Source: Streptomyces sp. CB02959 (GTDB lineage Bacteria > Actinomycetota > Actinomycetes > Streptomycetales > Streptomycetaceae). Taken from it: DNA of 64,000 bases. The stretch is from positions 1 to 64,000 of the forward strand of contig NZ_NNBP01000016.1 of the NCBI RefSeq assembly GCF_002803155.1, read 5' to 3'. Positions 17,746 through 26,583 of this stretch are shown one piece after another. Position numbers and translations under genes: made by a program. The notes under the pieces are model-generated. The model was given only the letters and a program-made list of their open reading frames with translations. It searched no databases and was not told where the DNA came from. Numbering within the stretch: the stretch's first letter is position 1; every line of letters begins with the position of its first letter.

Positions 17746-18592
17746 CGAGCCAGGCGGCGCCGCGCAGCCGGACCGCGCCGCCGTCCTCGTAGGGGCGCAG
17801 CGCCTCGACGAGTGCCGTCCGGGCGCGCTCCCGGGTGTCCGGGGCGGCGCCCTCCAGCAGGTGGCGGCCGGGGCCGGAGCCGAGCAGGAAGGCGGACGCG
17901 TCGGCGGCGTCCCGGCCCCAGACGCCGTCCGCCGTCACCGGTGTCACGGCGGTCTCCCCGAATCCGGCGGCGGAGAGCACCTCTTGGACGCGGTCCGGGT
18001 CGGCGAGCGAGAACATTCCGGGCGCACCGGGGGCGCCGAAGCCGTCGAGTGACAGGTGTGGTCGGAGCGCCGCCAGCGCCTGGAACCACTCGCTGCGGTC
18101 GGCCGGTGCGCCGCAGACGAACGCCAGTCGGCCGCCGGGGCGCAGCGCCCGGCCGATGTTGGCGAAGGCGGCGACCGGGTCGGCGAAGAACATCACGCCG
18201 TAGCGGCTGATCGCGATGTCGAAGCCGCCCGCCGGGAAGGCGTGCACCTGGGCGTCGCCCTGTGCGAAGGCGGTGTTGGCCAGTCCCTCGCGGGCCGCGG
18301 AGGCGCGGGCGCGGGCCAGCATCGGCGCGGAGAGGTCCAGGCCCTGCGCGTGCCCTTCGGCGGCTCGGCGGGCGGCGAGCCGGGTCGTGGCGCCGGCGCC
18401 GCAGCCGATGTCCAGGACGCGGTCGGCCCGGCCGATCGCCGCGGCGGTGAGCAGCGGCTCGTTGAACCCGTCGTTCACCGCGTCCCAGCGGTCCTGGTGG
18501 GCGGCCCAGTGGGCTCCCTCGTAGCCGTTCCAGGCGCGGGCCTGTTCGGCGTTGGGGGTGTCGGGGAGCGCGGGGCCGGTGGGGTGTGCCAT
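17711..18592 (-). CDS. class I SAM-dependent methyltransferase
   Basis: A 293-residue methyltransferase. Motif I is VLDIGCGAGATTRLAA near residue 60, with the acidic residue in GLDLSAPMLARARA about 25 residues later. A motif IV-like segment is FDIAISRYGVMFFADP. These define the SAM-binding Rossmann fold of the UbiE/Methyltransf_25 type. The substrate is unknown. It is divergent from the TetR gene at 18760 across a region of inverted repeats, which suggests that the regulator controls it. Confidence 0.88.
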   Translation of the reverse strand: MAHPTGPALPDTPNAEQARAWNGYEGAHWAAHQDRWDAVNDGFNEPLLTAAAIGRADRVLDIGCGAGATTRLAARRAAEGHAQGLDLSAPMLARARASAAREGLANTAFAQGDAQVHAFPAGGFDIAISRYGVMFFADPVAAFANIGRALRPGGRLAFVCGAPADRSEWFQALAALRPHLSLDGFGAPGAPGMFSLADPDRVQEVLSAAGFGETAVTPVTADGVWGRDAADASAFLLGSGPGRHLLEGAAPDTRERARTALVEALRPYEDGGAVRLRGAAWLVTAVRPPAPGR

Positions 18593-18691
18593 GCGGTGCC
18601 TCCTGCTGGGTGCGGGGTCTGCCGGGCGTGGATGTCGGCGGCGTGCGGGCAGCCCGGCGGAACGGGCGGCCCGGGCCTAGGATGGGCGGGT

Positions 18692-18735
18692 GCCCAAACC
18701 CTGTGGGCAACAGTATGGGCGCGTGCCCAAACTGG
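18692..18735. promoter_or_regulatory. putative TetR operator, two inverted repeats
   Basis: TGCCCA-N7-TGGGCA and then a second GGGCGCGTGCCC-type inverted repeat lie in tandem between the divergent methyltransferase and TetR genes. GTGCCCAAAC occurs twice in the same orientation. Position and symmetry fit autoregulation by the TetR protein. Confidence 0.6.
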
Positions 18736-18759
18736 CAATCCCCAGTCCGGAGAGGTCTC

Positions 18760-19374
18760 ATGTCACCGCGTGGAGTGGCCATTCCCGATGTCCGCGAACG
18801 GCTCTTCGCCGCCGCCGAGCGCCTGTTGGCCCAAGCGGGGCCGAGCGCCCTGACCAGCCGTGCGATCACCGCGGAGGCGGGCTGCTCCAAGGGGCTGCTG
18901 CACGCCCACTTCGCCGGCGGACTGGACGAGTTCGTCGCCGAGCTGTGCCTGGACCGGTTCGCCCGCACCGCGCGACAGGCCGCACAGCTCTCGGAGCGGG
19001 CCGGCCGGGACACCGTCGCCGCGAACCTCGGCACCGTCGCCGGCACCCTGCTGGACTCCGCGGGCCCGGTCATCTCCGGCCTCGCCCTCACCCGCCCGGC
19101 AGCCGCGGAACGGATCCGCACCGCGCTCCAGGAGGGCGCGCCCGGCTTCGACGCGATGCAGGAGGCGATCGCGGCCTATCTGGACGCCGAGCAGCGGCTC
19201 GGGCGCCTCGCGGACCGCACCGACACCGGCGCGGTCGCGCTCGCCCTCGTCGGCACCGTCCACCACCTGCTGATGACCGGATGGGCCGGGGCACCCGATC
19301 CCCGCCGGCAGGCGGAACGGCTGGTGGCGATGCTGGTCGGAACGGACGGGGCGGGGACCGGCAGCCCCGCCTGA
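18760..19374 (+). CDS. TetR/AcrR family transcriptional regulator
   Basis: A 204-residue TetR-type repressor with an N-terminal helix-turn-helix (AITAEAGCSKGLLHAHFAG, about residues 30-48) and an all-helical ligand domain. The ATG at 18760 has a GGAGAGG site. It is divergent from the methyltransferase, and the inverted repeats just upstream are the probable operator. The ligand is unknown. Confidence 0.9.
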   Translation: MSPRGVAIPDVRERLFAAAERLLAQAGPSALTSRAITAEAGCSKGLLHAHFAGGLDEFVAELCLDRFARTARQAAQLSERAGRDTVAANLGTVAGTLLDSAGPVISGLALTRPAAAERIRTALQEGAPGFDAMQEAIAAYLDAEQRLGRLADRTDTGAVALALVGTVHHLLMTGWAGAPDPRRQAERLVAMLVGTDGAGTGSPA

Positions 19375-19474
19375 CCCCCGGCGGCCGGACCGCGCCGGCT
19401 ACTCCCCGGGGAGTAGCCGCGACCACCGCGCCCGGCGGACGCCGCCCCGCCCCACCGCGGTCTAGCGTTGCGGC

Positions 19475-20722
19475 ATGGACAACGCACGGCCGCCGTGGGC
19501 GCGGCGCCACGGCGGGGCGGGGGAGTGGCGGGCGTCGGCCCCGGCGCCCGGAGGACGGTCCGGCGGCCGGCTGCCCTGGCGCTCGACGCTGGTGGTGGCC
19601 GTGCTGGTCACCGTCGGCAGCAACGCCGCCGCCCACGGCCAGCACGGCCGCCTTCCGCTCGACCCCCTAGGCCATGCGCTGCTCCTCGCCGGAGCCGTAC
19701 TGCTGCTCCTCCGGCACCGCCACCCACGGGCCACCGCCCTTGGCACCGCCGCCTGTAGCGCCGCCTACTTCGCGGCCGGCTACCCCTACGGGCCGGTCTT
19801 CGTCACGCTCGCGCTCGGCGCCTTCGCGGCGATCGTCGCCGGGCACCGGGTGGTCGCCTGGTGCGCGGTGGGCGGGGTGTGGCTGGTCCACCTGCTGATC
19901 GCGCACTGGCTCTACCGCTGGCTGCCCCCGCACCTCGGGCCCGCCCCCTGGGGGCAGGAACTCGTCGTCACCGCCTGGGTGGCGGCCGTCGTGGCGGTCT
20001 CCGAACTCGCCCGGATGCGCCGCGAACAGCTGGCCCGGATGCGGGCCGAACGCGCCGCCGCCGAGCGCCGCCGGGCCGACGAGGAGCGGCTCCGGATCGC
20101 CCGCGAACTGCACGACGTCCTCGCGCACAGCATCTCCGTCATCAACGTCCAGGCGGGCGTCGGACTGGCACTGCTGGACTCCGACCCGGAACAGGCCCGC
20201 ACCGCACTGACCACCATCAAGGCCGCGAGCAAGGAAGCCCTCGGCGAGGTCCGGCAGGTCCTCGACACCCTGCGCACCCCGGGCGACGCCCCGCGCGCCC
20301 CGGCCCCGGGCCTGGACCGGCTGCCCGAACTCACCGAACAGGCCGGGGGAGCCGGCCTCGCGGTGGACGTCACGACCGAGGGCGCCCGGGTCGCCCTGCC
20401 GCCCGGCACCGATCTCGCCGCCTTCCGCATCGTCCAGGAGGCGCTCACCAACATCGTCCGGCACTCGGGCTCGCGCACCGCCCGGGTGCGGCTCCGCTAC
20501 GCTCCCGGTGCGCTGGAGATCCGGGTCGACGACGACGGACCGGCGACCGCCGGCACCCGCGAACCGACCGGCGGCGGCAACGGGCTGGCCGGGATGCGGG
20601 AGCGGGCCGCGGCGCTGGGCGGCACCGTCGAGGCGGGTCCGCGCCCGGACGGCGGCTTCCGGGTCCGCGCGTGCATCCCGCTCACCACCGCGGCCCGCAC
20701 CGCCATCGAGGAGGAGTCGTGA
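19475..20722 (+). CDS. sensor histidine kinase (NarL-type two-component system)
   Basis: A 415-residue membrane kinase of the HisKA_3 class. The N-terminal half has several transmembrane segments (TLVVAVLVTVGSNA, LLLAGAVLLLL, VFVTLALGAFAAIVAG, LVVTAWVAAVVAVS). Next comes the dimerisation box ERLRIARELHDVLAHSISVI with the phosphorylatable His near residue 212, and a C-terminal HATPase with NIVRHSG and GNGLAGMRERAAALGG. The signal is unknown. It overlaps the response regulator start by four bases (GTGA), so translation is coupled. Confidence 0.93.
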   Translation: MDNARPPWARRHGGAGEWRASAPAPGGRSGGRLPWRSTLVVAVLVTVGSNAAAHGQHGRLPLDPLGHALLLAGAVLLLLRHRHPRATALGTAACSAAYFAAGYPYGPVFVTLALGAFAAIVAGHRVVAWCAVGGVWLVHLLIAHWLYRWLPPHLGPAPWGQELVVTAWVAAVVAVSELARMRREQLARMRAERAAAERRRADEERLRIARELHDVLAHSISVINVQAGVGLALLDSDPEQARTALTTIKAASKEALGEVRQVLDTLRTPGDAPRAPAPGLDRLPELTEQAGGAGLAVDVTTEGARVALPPGTDLAAFRIVQEALTNIVRHSGSRTARVRLRYAPGALEIRVDDDGPATAGTREPTGGGNGLAGMRERAAALGGTVEAGPRPDGGFRVRACIPLTTAARTAIEEES

Positions 20723-21384
20723 TCCGGGTACTGCTCGCCGACGACCAACTGCTGGTCCGGGCCGGCTTCAAGGCACTGCTGGACGCCCAGCCCGACATCG
20801 AGGTGGTCGGCGAGGCGGCGGACGGACAGGAAGCCCTGACGGCCGTCCGGGCGCACCGGCCGGACGTGGTTCTGATGGACATCCGGATGCCGCTGGTCGA
20901 CGGCCTGGCCGCCACCCGGCGGATCACCGACGACCCCGCACTGCGCGATGTCAGGGTCGTCATGCTGACCACCTTCGAACTCGACGAGTACGTCTTCGAG
21001 GCGATCCGCTCCGGGGCCTCCGGATTCCTGGTGAAGGACACCGAACCGGACGAACTGCTGCGGGCGGTGCGCGCGGTGGTCGCCGGCGACGCGCTGCTCT
21101 CGCCGGGGGTGACCCGCCGGCTGATCGCGGAGTTCGCCGCCCGCTCCAAGGAACCGGCGCCGGCCGCCGCACTCACCGCGCTCACCGACCGGGAACGGGA
21201 GGTGATGGCCCTGGTGGGCATCGGGCTCTCCAACGAGGAGATCGCCCGCCGGCTGGTGGTCAGCCCGCTCACCGCCAAGACCCACGTCAGCCGCACCATG
21301 GTCAAGCTGGGCGCCCGCGACCGCGCCCAACTGGTCGTCCTGGCCTACGAGTCGGGGCTGGTCCGCCCGGGCTGGCTGGGGTGA
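20719..21384 (+). CDS. LuxR/NarL family response regulator
   Basis: A 221-residue regulator with a receiver domain (LLADDQLLVRAGF acidic pocket, phospho-acceptor Asp in DVVLMDIRMP at about residue 54, Lys in FLVKDTEP) and a C-terminal LuxR helix-turn-helix (LTDREREVMALVGIGLSNEEIARRL). The GTG at 20719 overlaps the kinase stop. It is the cognate partner of the upstream histidine kinase. Targets are not evident from this window. Confidence 0.95.
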   Translation: MIRVLLADDQLLVRAGFKALLDAQPDIEVVGEAADGQEALTAVRAHRPDVVLMDIRMPLVDGLAATRRITDDPALRDVRVVMLTTFELDEYVFEAIRSGASGFLVKDTEPDELLRAVRAVVAGDALLSPGVTRRLIAEFAARSKEPAPAAALTALTDREREVMALVGIGLSNEEIARRLVVSPLTAKTHVSRTMVKLGARDRAQLVVLAYESGLVRPGWLG

Positions 21385-21489
21385 GGGGCCGGGCGGTGAC
21401 CACTTTCCACGAGCGGCACCCATGGCAATACCCGCGAGCAGTGCTCATGACGAGGCGTCAGCTCGGCGAGGTGTCGGTTCGCATACCTG

Positions 21490-22245
21490 TCAGATGGCAC
21501 CACGCTCCCGCCACAGCGCCGGCAGGGACGGGTCGCCGGTGACCTTCAGGCCGTCCCACGGGAGGCGGTTCCACAGCGCCAGGTACAGCTCCTCGGCCGG
21601 GGCCTCGACCGTCGAGTCCGGGGCGGCGTCGGCCGCGTCCGGCGTGGCGTGCCGCACCGTGCGCGGCGGTGCGTCGGGCGTGAGGTGCACCGTCCAGTCC
21701 GCGCCGGGGGTGTCGTCGGCGCGCAGCCGCAGCGTGCGGGGTGTATCCGTGCGGAGCCGGCTGCGGTCGGTGGCGTGGAAGCCCGCCAGGAGCTCGTCGA
21801 CGCCGTCGGCGGCGAAGCGGGCTGGCAGGGGCGTGAGCGGGACGCCGGCCGCCTGCTGGGCGTCGGCGCGGTGCACCGACGTCTCGTGGGCCTGGCGGCG
21901 CGCCCAGAAGGCGAGCGGGGACGGGGCCGGCAGGAACGTCCACGTCCGCAGGTCCGCCGGTGCCGTGTGGAGCGCCACGACGAGGTGGTGGTGGCCCTCG
22001 CGCAGCCAGGGCACCAGCTCGTCGTCGGTCAGCTCCGGGGCCTCCGGGAAGGGACCGCGGTCCTCCCGGGGCTCGGTCACGAAGCCCGCCGCCCATCGGT
22101 GGACCGTCCCCATATGCCGCACCAGGTCCCGCATCCGCCACTCGGGGCAGGCCGGCACCGGGGCGTCGGCGCCGGCCGTGTCGGCGGCGTCCGCGAGCAG
22201 CCCGCCGTCCAGCCGCAGGGTTTCGACGAACTCAGTGATCTCCAT
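21490..22245 (-). CDS. maleylpyruvate isomerase family mycothiol-dependent protein
   Basis: A 251-residue DinB-fold protein of the mycothiol-dependent maleylpyruvate isomerase family. The N-terminal block CPEWRMRDLVRHMGTVHRW holds the first conserved His. The second helix region is RRQAHETSVHRADAQQAAG. The C-terminal part (LALWNRLPWDGLKVTGDP) matches the MDMPI_C-type lobe. It likely conjugates or isomerises a small electrophile using mycothiol. The ATG at 22245 is preceded by a suitable spacer. The same family appears as cargo of the mobile element at 49294, though the two proteins are clearly different. Confidence 0.87.
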   Translation of the reverse strand: MEITEFVETLRLDGGLLADAADTAGADAPVPACPEWRMRDLVRHMGTVHRWAAGFVTEPREDRGPFPEAPELTDDELVPWLREGHHHLVVALHTAPADLRTWTFLPAPSPLAFWARRQAHETSVHRADAQQAAGVPLTPLPARFAADGVDELLAGFHATDRSRLRTDTPRTLRLRADDTPGADWTVHLTPDAPPRTVRHATPDAADAAPDSTVEAPAEELYLALWNRLPWDGLKVTGDPSLPALWRERGAI

Positions 22246-22404
22246 GCGTCCGAGTGTGCCAGCCGCCACTGACAACCGGCAGCGCCGGGACCGCCGTCGC
22301 CCCGGCGCCCCGTGCGTCCGCTTCCCTCGACACGCCACCGACCGCTGAGAGCCGGGCTGCCGCGGTGCCGAACAGGCCCCCGCCCGGCCCGGGTTGGCCT
22401 CCCG

Positions 22405-23718
22405 TCACCTGCCCGGCACACCGGAACCGGGCGCGGAGCGGTCCGCTCCGTTCCGATGCGCCCCGCGCGTCAGGTGCGCGACCAGCGCTGCCACCGCGGC
22501 CAGCAGCGCGACCGTGGTCAGCGCGACCGGCAGGCCCCACGCCTCGGCGAGGAAACCGATGGCGGGCGGCCCCAGCAGCATGCCGCCATAGCCGATCGTG
22601 GATGCCACCGCGACCCCGTCCGGGCCGCCGGCCGTCCCGGCGCGCGCAATGGCGATCGGGAAGATGTTGGCCAGCCCCAGACCGGCGACCGCGAACCCGG
22701 CGCAGGCGCCCCACGCGGTCGGCGCGAGCGCCCCGAGCAGCATCCCGGCCGCCGCCGTGGTGCCGCCCGCGACCAGGGCCCGGGCCGGGCCGAACCGTTC
22801 GACGATCGCGGTACCGGAGAGCCGCCCGAGGGTCATCGCCAGCGCGAACACCGCGTAGCCGGCGGCCGCGAGCCCCGGCGCGGCGGCCAGGTCCTGGGAG
22901 AGGTGCAGCGCTCCCCAGTCGGCCAGCGCGCCCTCGCCGTATGCGGTGCACAGCGCGATCGCGCCGAAGACGAGCACGAGCCGGCGGGTCGGGCCGGGTG
23001 TGCCGGGGCGCCGGGGCCGGTCCGGGGCCGCCGCGCCGCGCTCCTCGGCCGGTACCGCGGCACCGGCCGCTGCGCGCTCCCGCATCAACACGGTGCCCGC
23101 GACGGCCGTCACCACCAGTCCGCACCCCGCCAGTACGGACAGGTGCGCGGCCGGTGAGAGGTGCCCGGCGACCAGTCCGCCGAGCCCGGCGCCGAGCATC
23201 CCGCCCAGGCTGAAGGCGGCGTGGAAGCCGGACATCACCGGGCGGCGCAGGGCGGCGATCAGTTCGACGGCGGCGCTGTTCATGGCGACGTTGAGGGAGC
23301 CGTACGCGGCGCCGAAGACCAGCAGTACCAGGCCCAGCGCGGTGGCCGACCGGGCGAGCGGGGGCAGCAGGATGCTCAGCGCGAGGGCGGCCCCGGAGGC
23401 GACGGTCACGGCGTGGCTGCCGAAGCGCCGGCACAGCCGCCCGGTGAGCATCATGAACGCCACCGCTCCGGCCGACACGCCGAGCAGGGCCAGGCCCAGG
23501 GCGCCCGCACCGGCACCGGTCTGCGCCTTGATCGCGGGGATCCGCACGACCCAGCCGGCGAAGAGGAAGCCGTCGACGGCGAAGAACGCGGTGAGCGCGA
23601 CGCGCAGCCGGGTCAGCCGCGGGCCGACCGGCCCCGGGGCGGTGACCGCTGTCCCGTTATGCGGCGCTATCGAGGTTTTCGAGAGGTCGGTGGGGGTGTG
23701 GGCCCGATTGAGACTCAA
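22405..23718 (-). CDS. MFS transporter
   Basis: A major facilitator with about twelve hydrophobic helices (for example VALTAFFAVDGFLFAGWVVRIPAI, LGLALLGVSAGAVAFMMLTG, LVLVFGAIALCTAYGEGALADWG). The pattern resembles FucP/YbjJ-like sugar or metabolite permeases. The start is uncertain: TTG at 23718 or GTG at 23748 are in frame, and the conserved part begins near RLRVALTAFF. It is divergent from a ROK regulator whose probable operator lies between them, so the substrate is likely a sugar or aminosugar sensed by that regulator. Confidence 0.85.
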   Translation of the reverse strand: MSLNRAHTPTDLSKTSIAPHNGTAVTAPGPVGPRLTRLRVALTAFFAVDGFLFAGWVVRIPAIKAQTGAGAGALGLALLGVSAGAVAFMMLTGRLCRRFGSHAVTVASGAALALSILLPPLARSATALGLVLLVFGAAYGSLNVAMNSAAVELIAALRRPVMSGFHAAFSLGGMLGAGLGGLVAGHLSPAAHLSVLAGCGLVVTAVAGTVLMRERAAAGAAVPAEERGAAAPDRPRRPGTPGPTRRLVLVFGAIALCTAYGEGALADWGALHLSQDLAAAPGLAAAGYAVFALAMTLGRLSGTAIVERFGPARALVAGGTTAAAGMLLGALAPTAWGACAGFAVAGLGLANIFPIAIARAGTAGGPDGVAVASTIGYGGMLLGPPAIGFLAEAWGLPVALTTVALLAAVAALVAHLTRGAHRNGADRSAPGSGVPGR

Positions 23719-23730
23719 GGCCGTCCGTAT

Positions 23731-23751
23731 TTTGTTTAGCGTCGGCACAAA
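23731..23751. promoter_or_regulatory. putative ROK regulator operator
   Basis: The pattern TTTGT-N11-ACAAA is an inverted repeat in an unusually A/T-rich stretch between the divergent MFS and ROK-regulator genes. It resembles NagC/Mlc-type operators. Confidence 0.5.
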
Positions 23752-23765
23752 GCCAGAATAGAGGG

Positions 23766-24983
23766 GTGACCCAGACTCGGACAACCAGGTTGGAGCGGGG
23801 CCGTAGCGCCCTCGGACCCGCACTGGAGCTCGTACACACCGGACGCGCGCCCACCCGTGCCGTCCTGACCACCGAACTCGGCGTGACCCGGGCGACCGCG
23901 GGGGCGGTGGCCGCCGAGCTCGAAGCGCTCGGCCTGATCACGGTCGACTCCCGGCCGCACGCCTCCGCGGGCTCCCAGGGGCGGCCCTCCCACCGGTTGT
24001 CCCTCAACGAGAACGGCCCGGTCGTGCTCGCCGCGCAGATCCACGCCGACGGATACCGCGCCGCCCTGGTCGGCCTCGGCGGCCGGATCGTCGCCACCAC
24101 GCCCAGCTGCGGCATCATCCCCGCCGACCCCGCACACGTCCTCGCCGAGGTGGTCGAGGCCGGCGCCGCCCTGCTGCGCGAGACCGGGCGGCGCTGTCTG
24201 GGCGCGGGCCTCGCAGTGCCCTCCGCGATCGCCGAACCCGACGGCGAGGCGCTCAACCCGCTCCACCTCGCCTGGCCTTCCGGCGCCCCCGTACGCGAAC
24301 TCTTCCTGCGCGCGCTGGCCGAGGCCGGCATCCCCGGCGTCACCGAGAAGATCGGCTTCACCGGCAACGATGTCAACCTCGGCGCCCTCGCCGAACACCG
24401 GCACGGAGCCGGCCGCGGCGCCCGCCACCTGCTGTGCGTCGCCTCCGGCCACCGCGGCGTCGGCGGGGCGCTGGTACTCGACGGCCGCCTGCACAGCGGC
24501 AGTTCGGGCCTCGCCCTGGAGGTCGGCCACCTCACCGTCAACCCGGAAGGCGCCCCCTGCCACTGCGGCAGCCGCGGCTGCCTGGACGTCGAGGCCGACC
24601 CGCTCGCCTTCCTCGTCGCCGCCGGCCGGGAACCAGGACCGGAGGTCTCACTCCTCCACCAAGCCGGCGAACTGCTCCGGAACGAGTACGCCGACCCCGG
24701 CGTACGCACCGCCGCCGACCTGCTCATCGACCGGCTCGGACTGGGCCTCGCGGGCCTCGTCAACATCCTCAACCCCGACCGCATCATCCTCGGCGGACTC
24801 CACCGCGCCCTCCTGGAGGCCGACCCCGAACGACTCCGAGCCGTGGTCGCCGACCGCAGCCTGTGGGGCCGCAGCGGCGGCGTCCCCATCCTCCCGTGCA
24901 GCCTGGACCACAACAGCCTGGTCGGCGCGGCGGAACTGGCGTGGCAGCCGGTGCTGGATGATCCGTTGGTCGTCCTGGCGTAG
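23766..24983 (+). CDS. ROK family transcriptional regulator
   Basis: A 405-residue NagC/XylR-type repressor. An N-terminal winged helix-turn-helix (LTTELGVTRATAGAVAAELEALGLI, residues about 35-60) is joined to a ROK sugar-binding domain. That domain has the zinc motif CHCGSRGCLDVE near residue 277 and the HRGVGGALVLDG block. The GTG at 23766 is at the divergent promoter with the MFS gene. It probably represses that transporter and responds to its sugar. Its 3' end abuts the second palindromic repeat. Confidence 0.92.
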   Translation: MTQTRTTRLERGRSALGPALELVHTGRAPTRAVLTTELGVTRATAGAVAAELEALGLITVDSRPHASAGSQGRPSHRLSLNENGPVVLAAQIHADGYRAALVGLGGRIVATTPSCGIIPADPAHVLAEVVEAGAALLRETGRRCLGAGLAVPSAIAEPDGEALNPLHLAWPSGAPVRELFLRALAEAGIPGVTEKIGFTGNDVNLGALAEHRHGAGRGARHLLCVASGHRGVGGALVLDGRLHSGSSGLALEVGHLTVNPEGAPCHCGSRGCLDVEADPLAFLVAAGREPGPEVSLLHQAGELLRNEYADPGVRTAADLLIDRLGLGLAGLVNILNPDRIILGGLHRALLEADPERLRAVVADRSLWGRSGGVPILPCSLDHNSLVGAAELAWQPVLDDPLVVLA

Positions 24984-24989
24984 GTTTTG

Positions 24990-25590
24990 GCCCCGCACGT
25001 TGTCGCTGCGCTCGGCTGCCCCGCACGTTGTCGGCTGGCCCGCCGTGGGGGTTCGCGTTTTGCGCCTGGCGGCGCGGGCCGGTCCGCTGCGCGGGGCTGG
25101 TCGGGTGCGGTGCCGGGTCTGTGGGGTGGGGGTGTGCCGGACTGCTTCGCTTTACGTCCGGCACACCCCCACCCCACAGACCCGTCCCCTCCCGTTGTGG
25201 GTGGGAAAAAGAGAGGCGGAGTGGGGCTGCGCGTGAGTGGGCCGGTGCGGGTCCGCTGTTGAGTGGTGACCGGGTCGAATAGCAACCGGTAGGCGACCAC
25301 TCACGCTGACCCCCACCCACCGTTTCTTCCCCACCATCACCGGGAGGTGTCGGGTTGGAGGGGTCGGTGTGCAGGACGTAAAGCGCAGCAGTCCTGCACA
25401 CCGACCCCTCCAACCCGACACCGCACCCAACAGCCCCGCGCAGCGGACAACAGCCCGCCGCCAGGCGCAACGGCGAACAACCCCCACGGCGGGACAGCCA
25501 AAAACGTACGGGGCCCAGCCAAGCGCAGCGGACCGGTCCCGCCGCAGGCGGAAGAACAGCAACCCCCACGGCGGGAAACCCGAAGCCCCA
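24990..25590. repeat. large palindromic repeat element, copy 2
   Basis: Second copy of the element at 12412-13020, here between the 3' ends of the convergent ROK-regulator and phosphotriesterase genes. Hairpin A is 25115-25142 with 25156-25183 (28 bp, perfect). Hairpin B is 25347-25377 with 25391-25421 (31 bp, perfect). Both loops are identical to those of copy 1. The left end contains CCCCGCACGTTGTCG twice. The right arm, read in reverse, matches the left arm of copy 1 (GCGCTTGG.TGGGCCCCG), showing that the element is built of two inverted units of about 200 bp. Small open frames across it are repeat artefacts. Confidence 0.87.
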
Positions 25591-25593
25591 AAA

Positions 25594-26583
25594 CTACGGC
25601 CACCCGGCCGAAACCGCTTGGGCGGCATTCGTCGTCAGCATCCCCCGCACCGCCTCCGCGCCCACGGCGAGTTCCAGCCGTGGACGGAGCCTGCGCAGCA
25701 GATACGGCATGCCGGGGCCGCCGTTCACCGACCGGGCGGCGGCCGTCGTGGTGTCGCCGCCGAGCAGGATGCGGTCGGCGTATCCGGCGTCGCAGAGTGC
25801 CGCCACCGCGTCCGGCAGTCGCCAGTCCGTGGTGTGGTGGGCGCGTGACGGGCCGTCGAAGGCGAGGTAGGCGCCGGCTTCGGCGGCCAGCCGGTGTGTC
25901 GTGAGGTCGGGTGAGCGGTTGAGGTGGCCGAGGATGACCCGGTTCGGCGGGACCGCCAACGCACCGCACAGCAGGTCGAGGACGTCCAGCGCCCCGGTGC
26001 CCAGCTCCAGGTGGATGCCGATGGCCGCGCCGGTCGCCCGGTGGGCCTCGGCGGCGGCCGTCATGGTGCGTCGGGCGTGCCGGTCCAGTCCGTGGAAGCC
26101 GCCGGCCACCTTGATCATTCCGGCCCTGGGGCGAGGCTCGGGGGAGTTCGTGGTGTCGCCGGTGCCGATGATGCCCTCGGTGAGTTCGGTGACGAAGAGC
26201 GCGGCGAGGTCGGTCGGGAGCCCGGTCAGGACGTCGGGGGCGTAGTGCACCTCCTGGTGCAGCCCGGTCGCGGCGACGATCGTCACTCCCGACTCCCGGG
26301 CCAGTCGCGGCAGTTCGGCCGCCCGGCGGCCCATGCCGTACGGCGTCCACTGGATCACCGCCGAGCCGCCGGCCGCGCGGAAGGCGCGCAGTTCGGCGGC
26401 GGCCGCCTCGGGGTCGGCGAGTTCCTGGCCGGGCAGCTGGGGGCTGCCCAGGAAGAGGTGGTCGTGTGCGTTGCAGACGCCGAGGAGGTCGGGGGCGATG
26501 TCGCCCAGGACGGTGCGGACGAGGGGGCCGGTGGGCGGCTCGCCGTGGTGGCCGGACGCGGCCGCGGGGGTCGGGGTCACCAC
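25594..26583 (-). CDS. phosphotriesterase/lactonase-like amidohydrolase
   Basis: A 329-residue amidohydrolase of the phosphotriesterase-related group. The N-terminal metal motif is CNAHDHLFLG (HxH). A candidate carbamylated Lys is in GMIKVAGGF near residue 155. His ligands are in AIGIHLELG and VILGHLNRSPD, and the final Asp is in RILLGGDTTT. These form the binuclear metal site of lactonases and phosphotriesterases. The stop lies next to the right end of palindromic repeat copy 2. Its start overlaps the DUF4865 gene by 7 bp, so the two probably form an operon with the TetR gene upstream. Confidence 0.85.
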   Translation of the reverse strand: MVTPTPAAASGHHGEPPTGPLVRTVLGDIAPDLLGVCNAHDHLFLGSPQLPGQELADPEAAAAELRAFRAAGGSAVIQWTPYGMGRRAAELPRLARESGVTIVAATGLHQEVHYAPDVLTGLPTDLAALFVTELTEGIIGTGDTTNSPEPRPRAGMIKVAGGFHGLDRHARRTMTAAAEAHRATGAAIGIHLELGTGALDVLDLLCGALAVPPNRVILGHLNRSPDLTTHRLAAEAGAYLAFDGPSRAHHTTDWRLPDAVAALCDAGYADRILLGGDTTTAAARSVNGGPGMPYLLRRLRPRLELAVGAEAVRGMLTTNAAQAVSAGWP

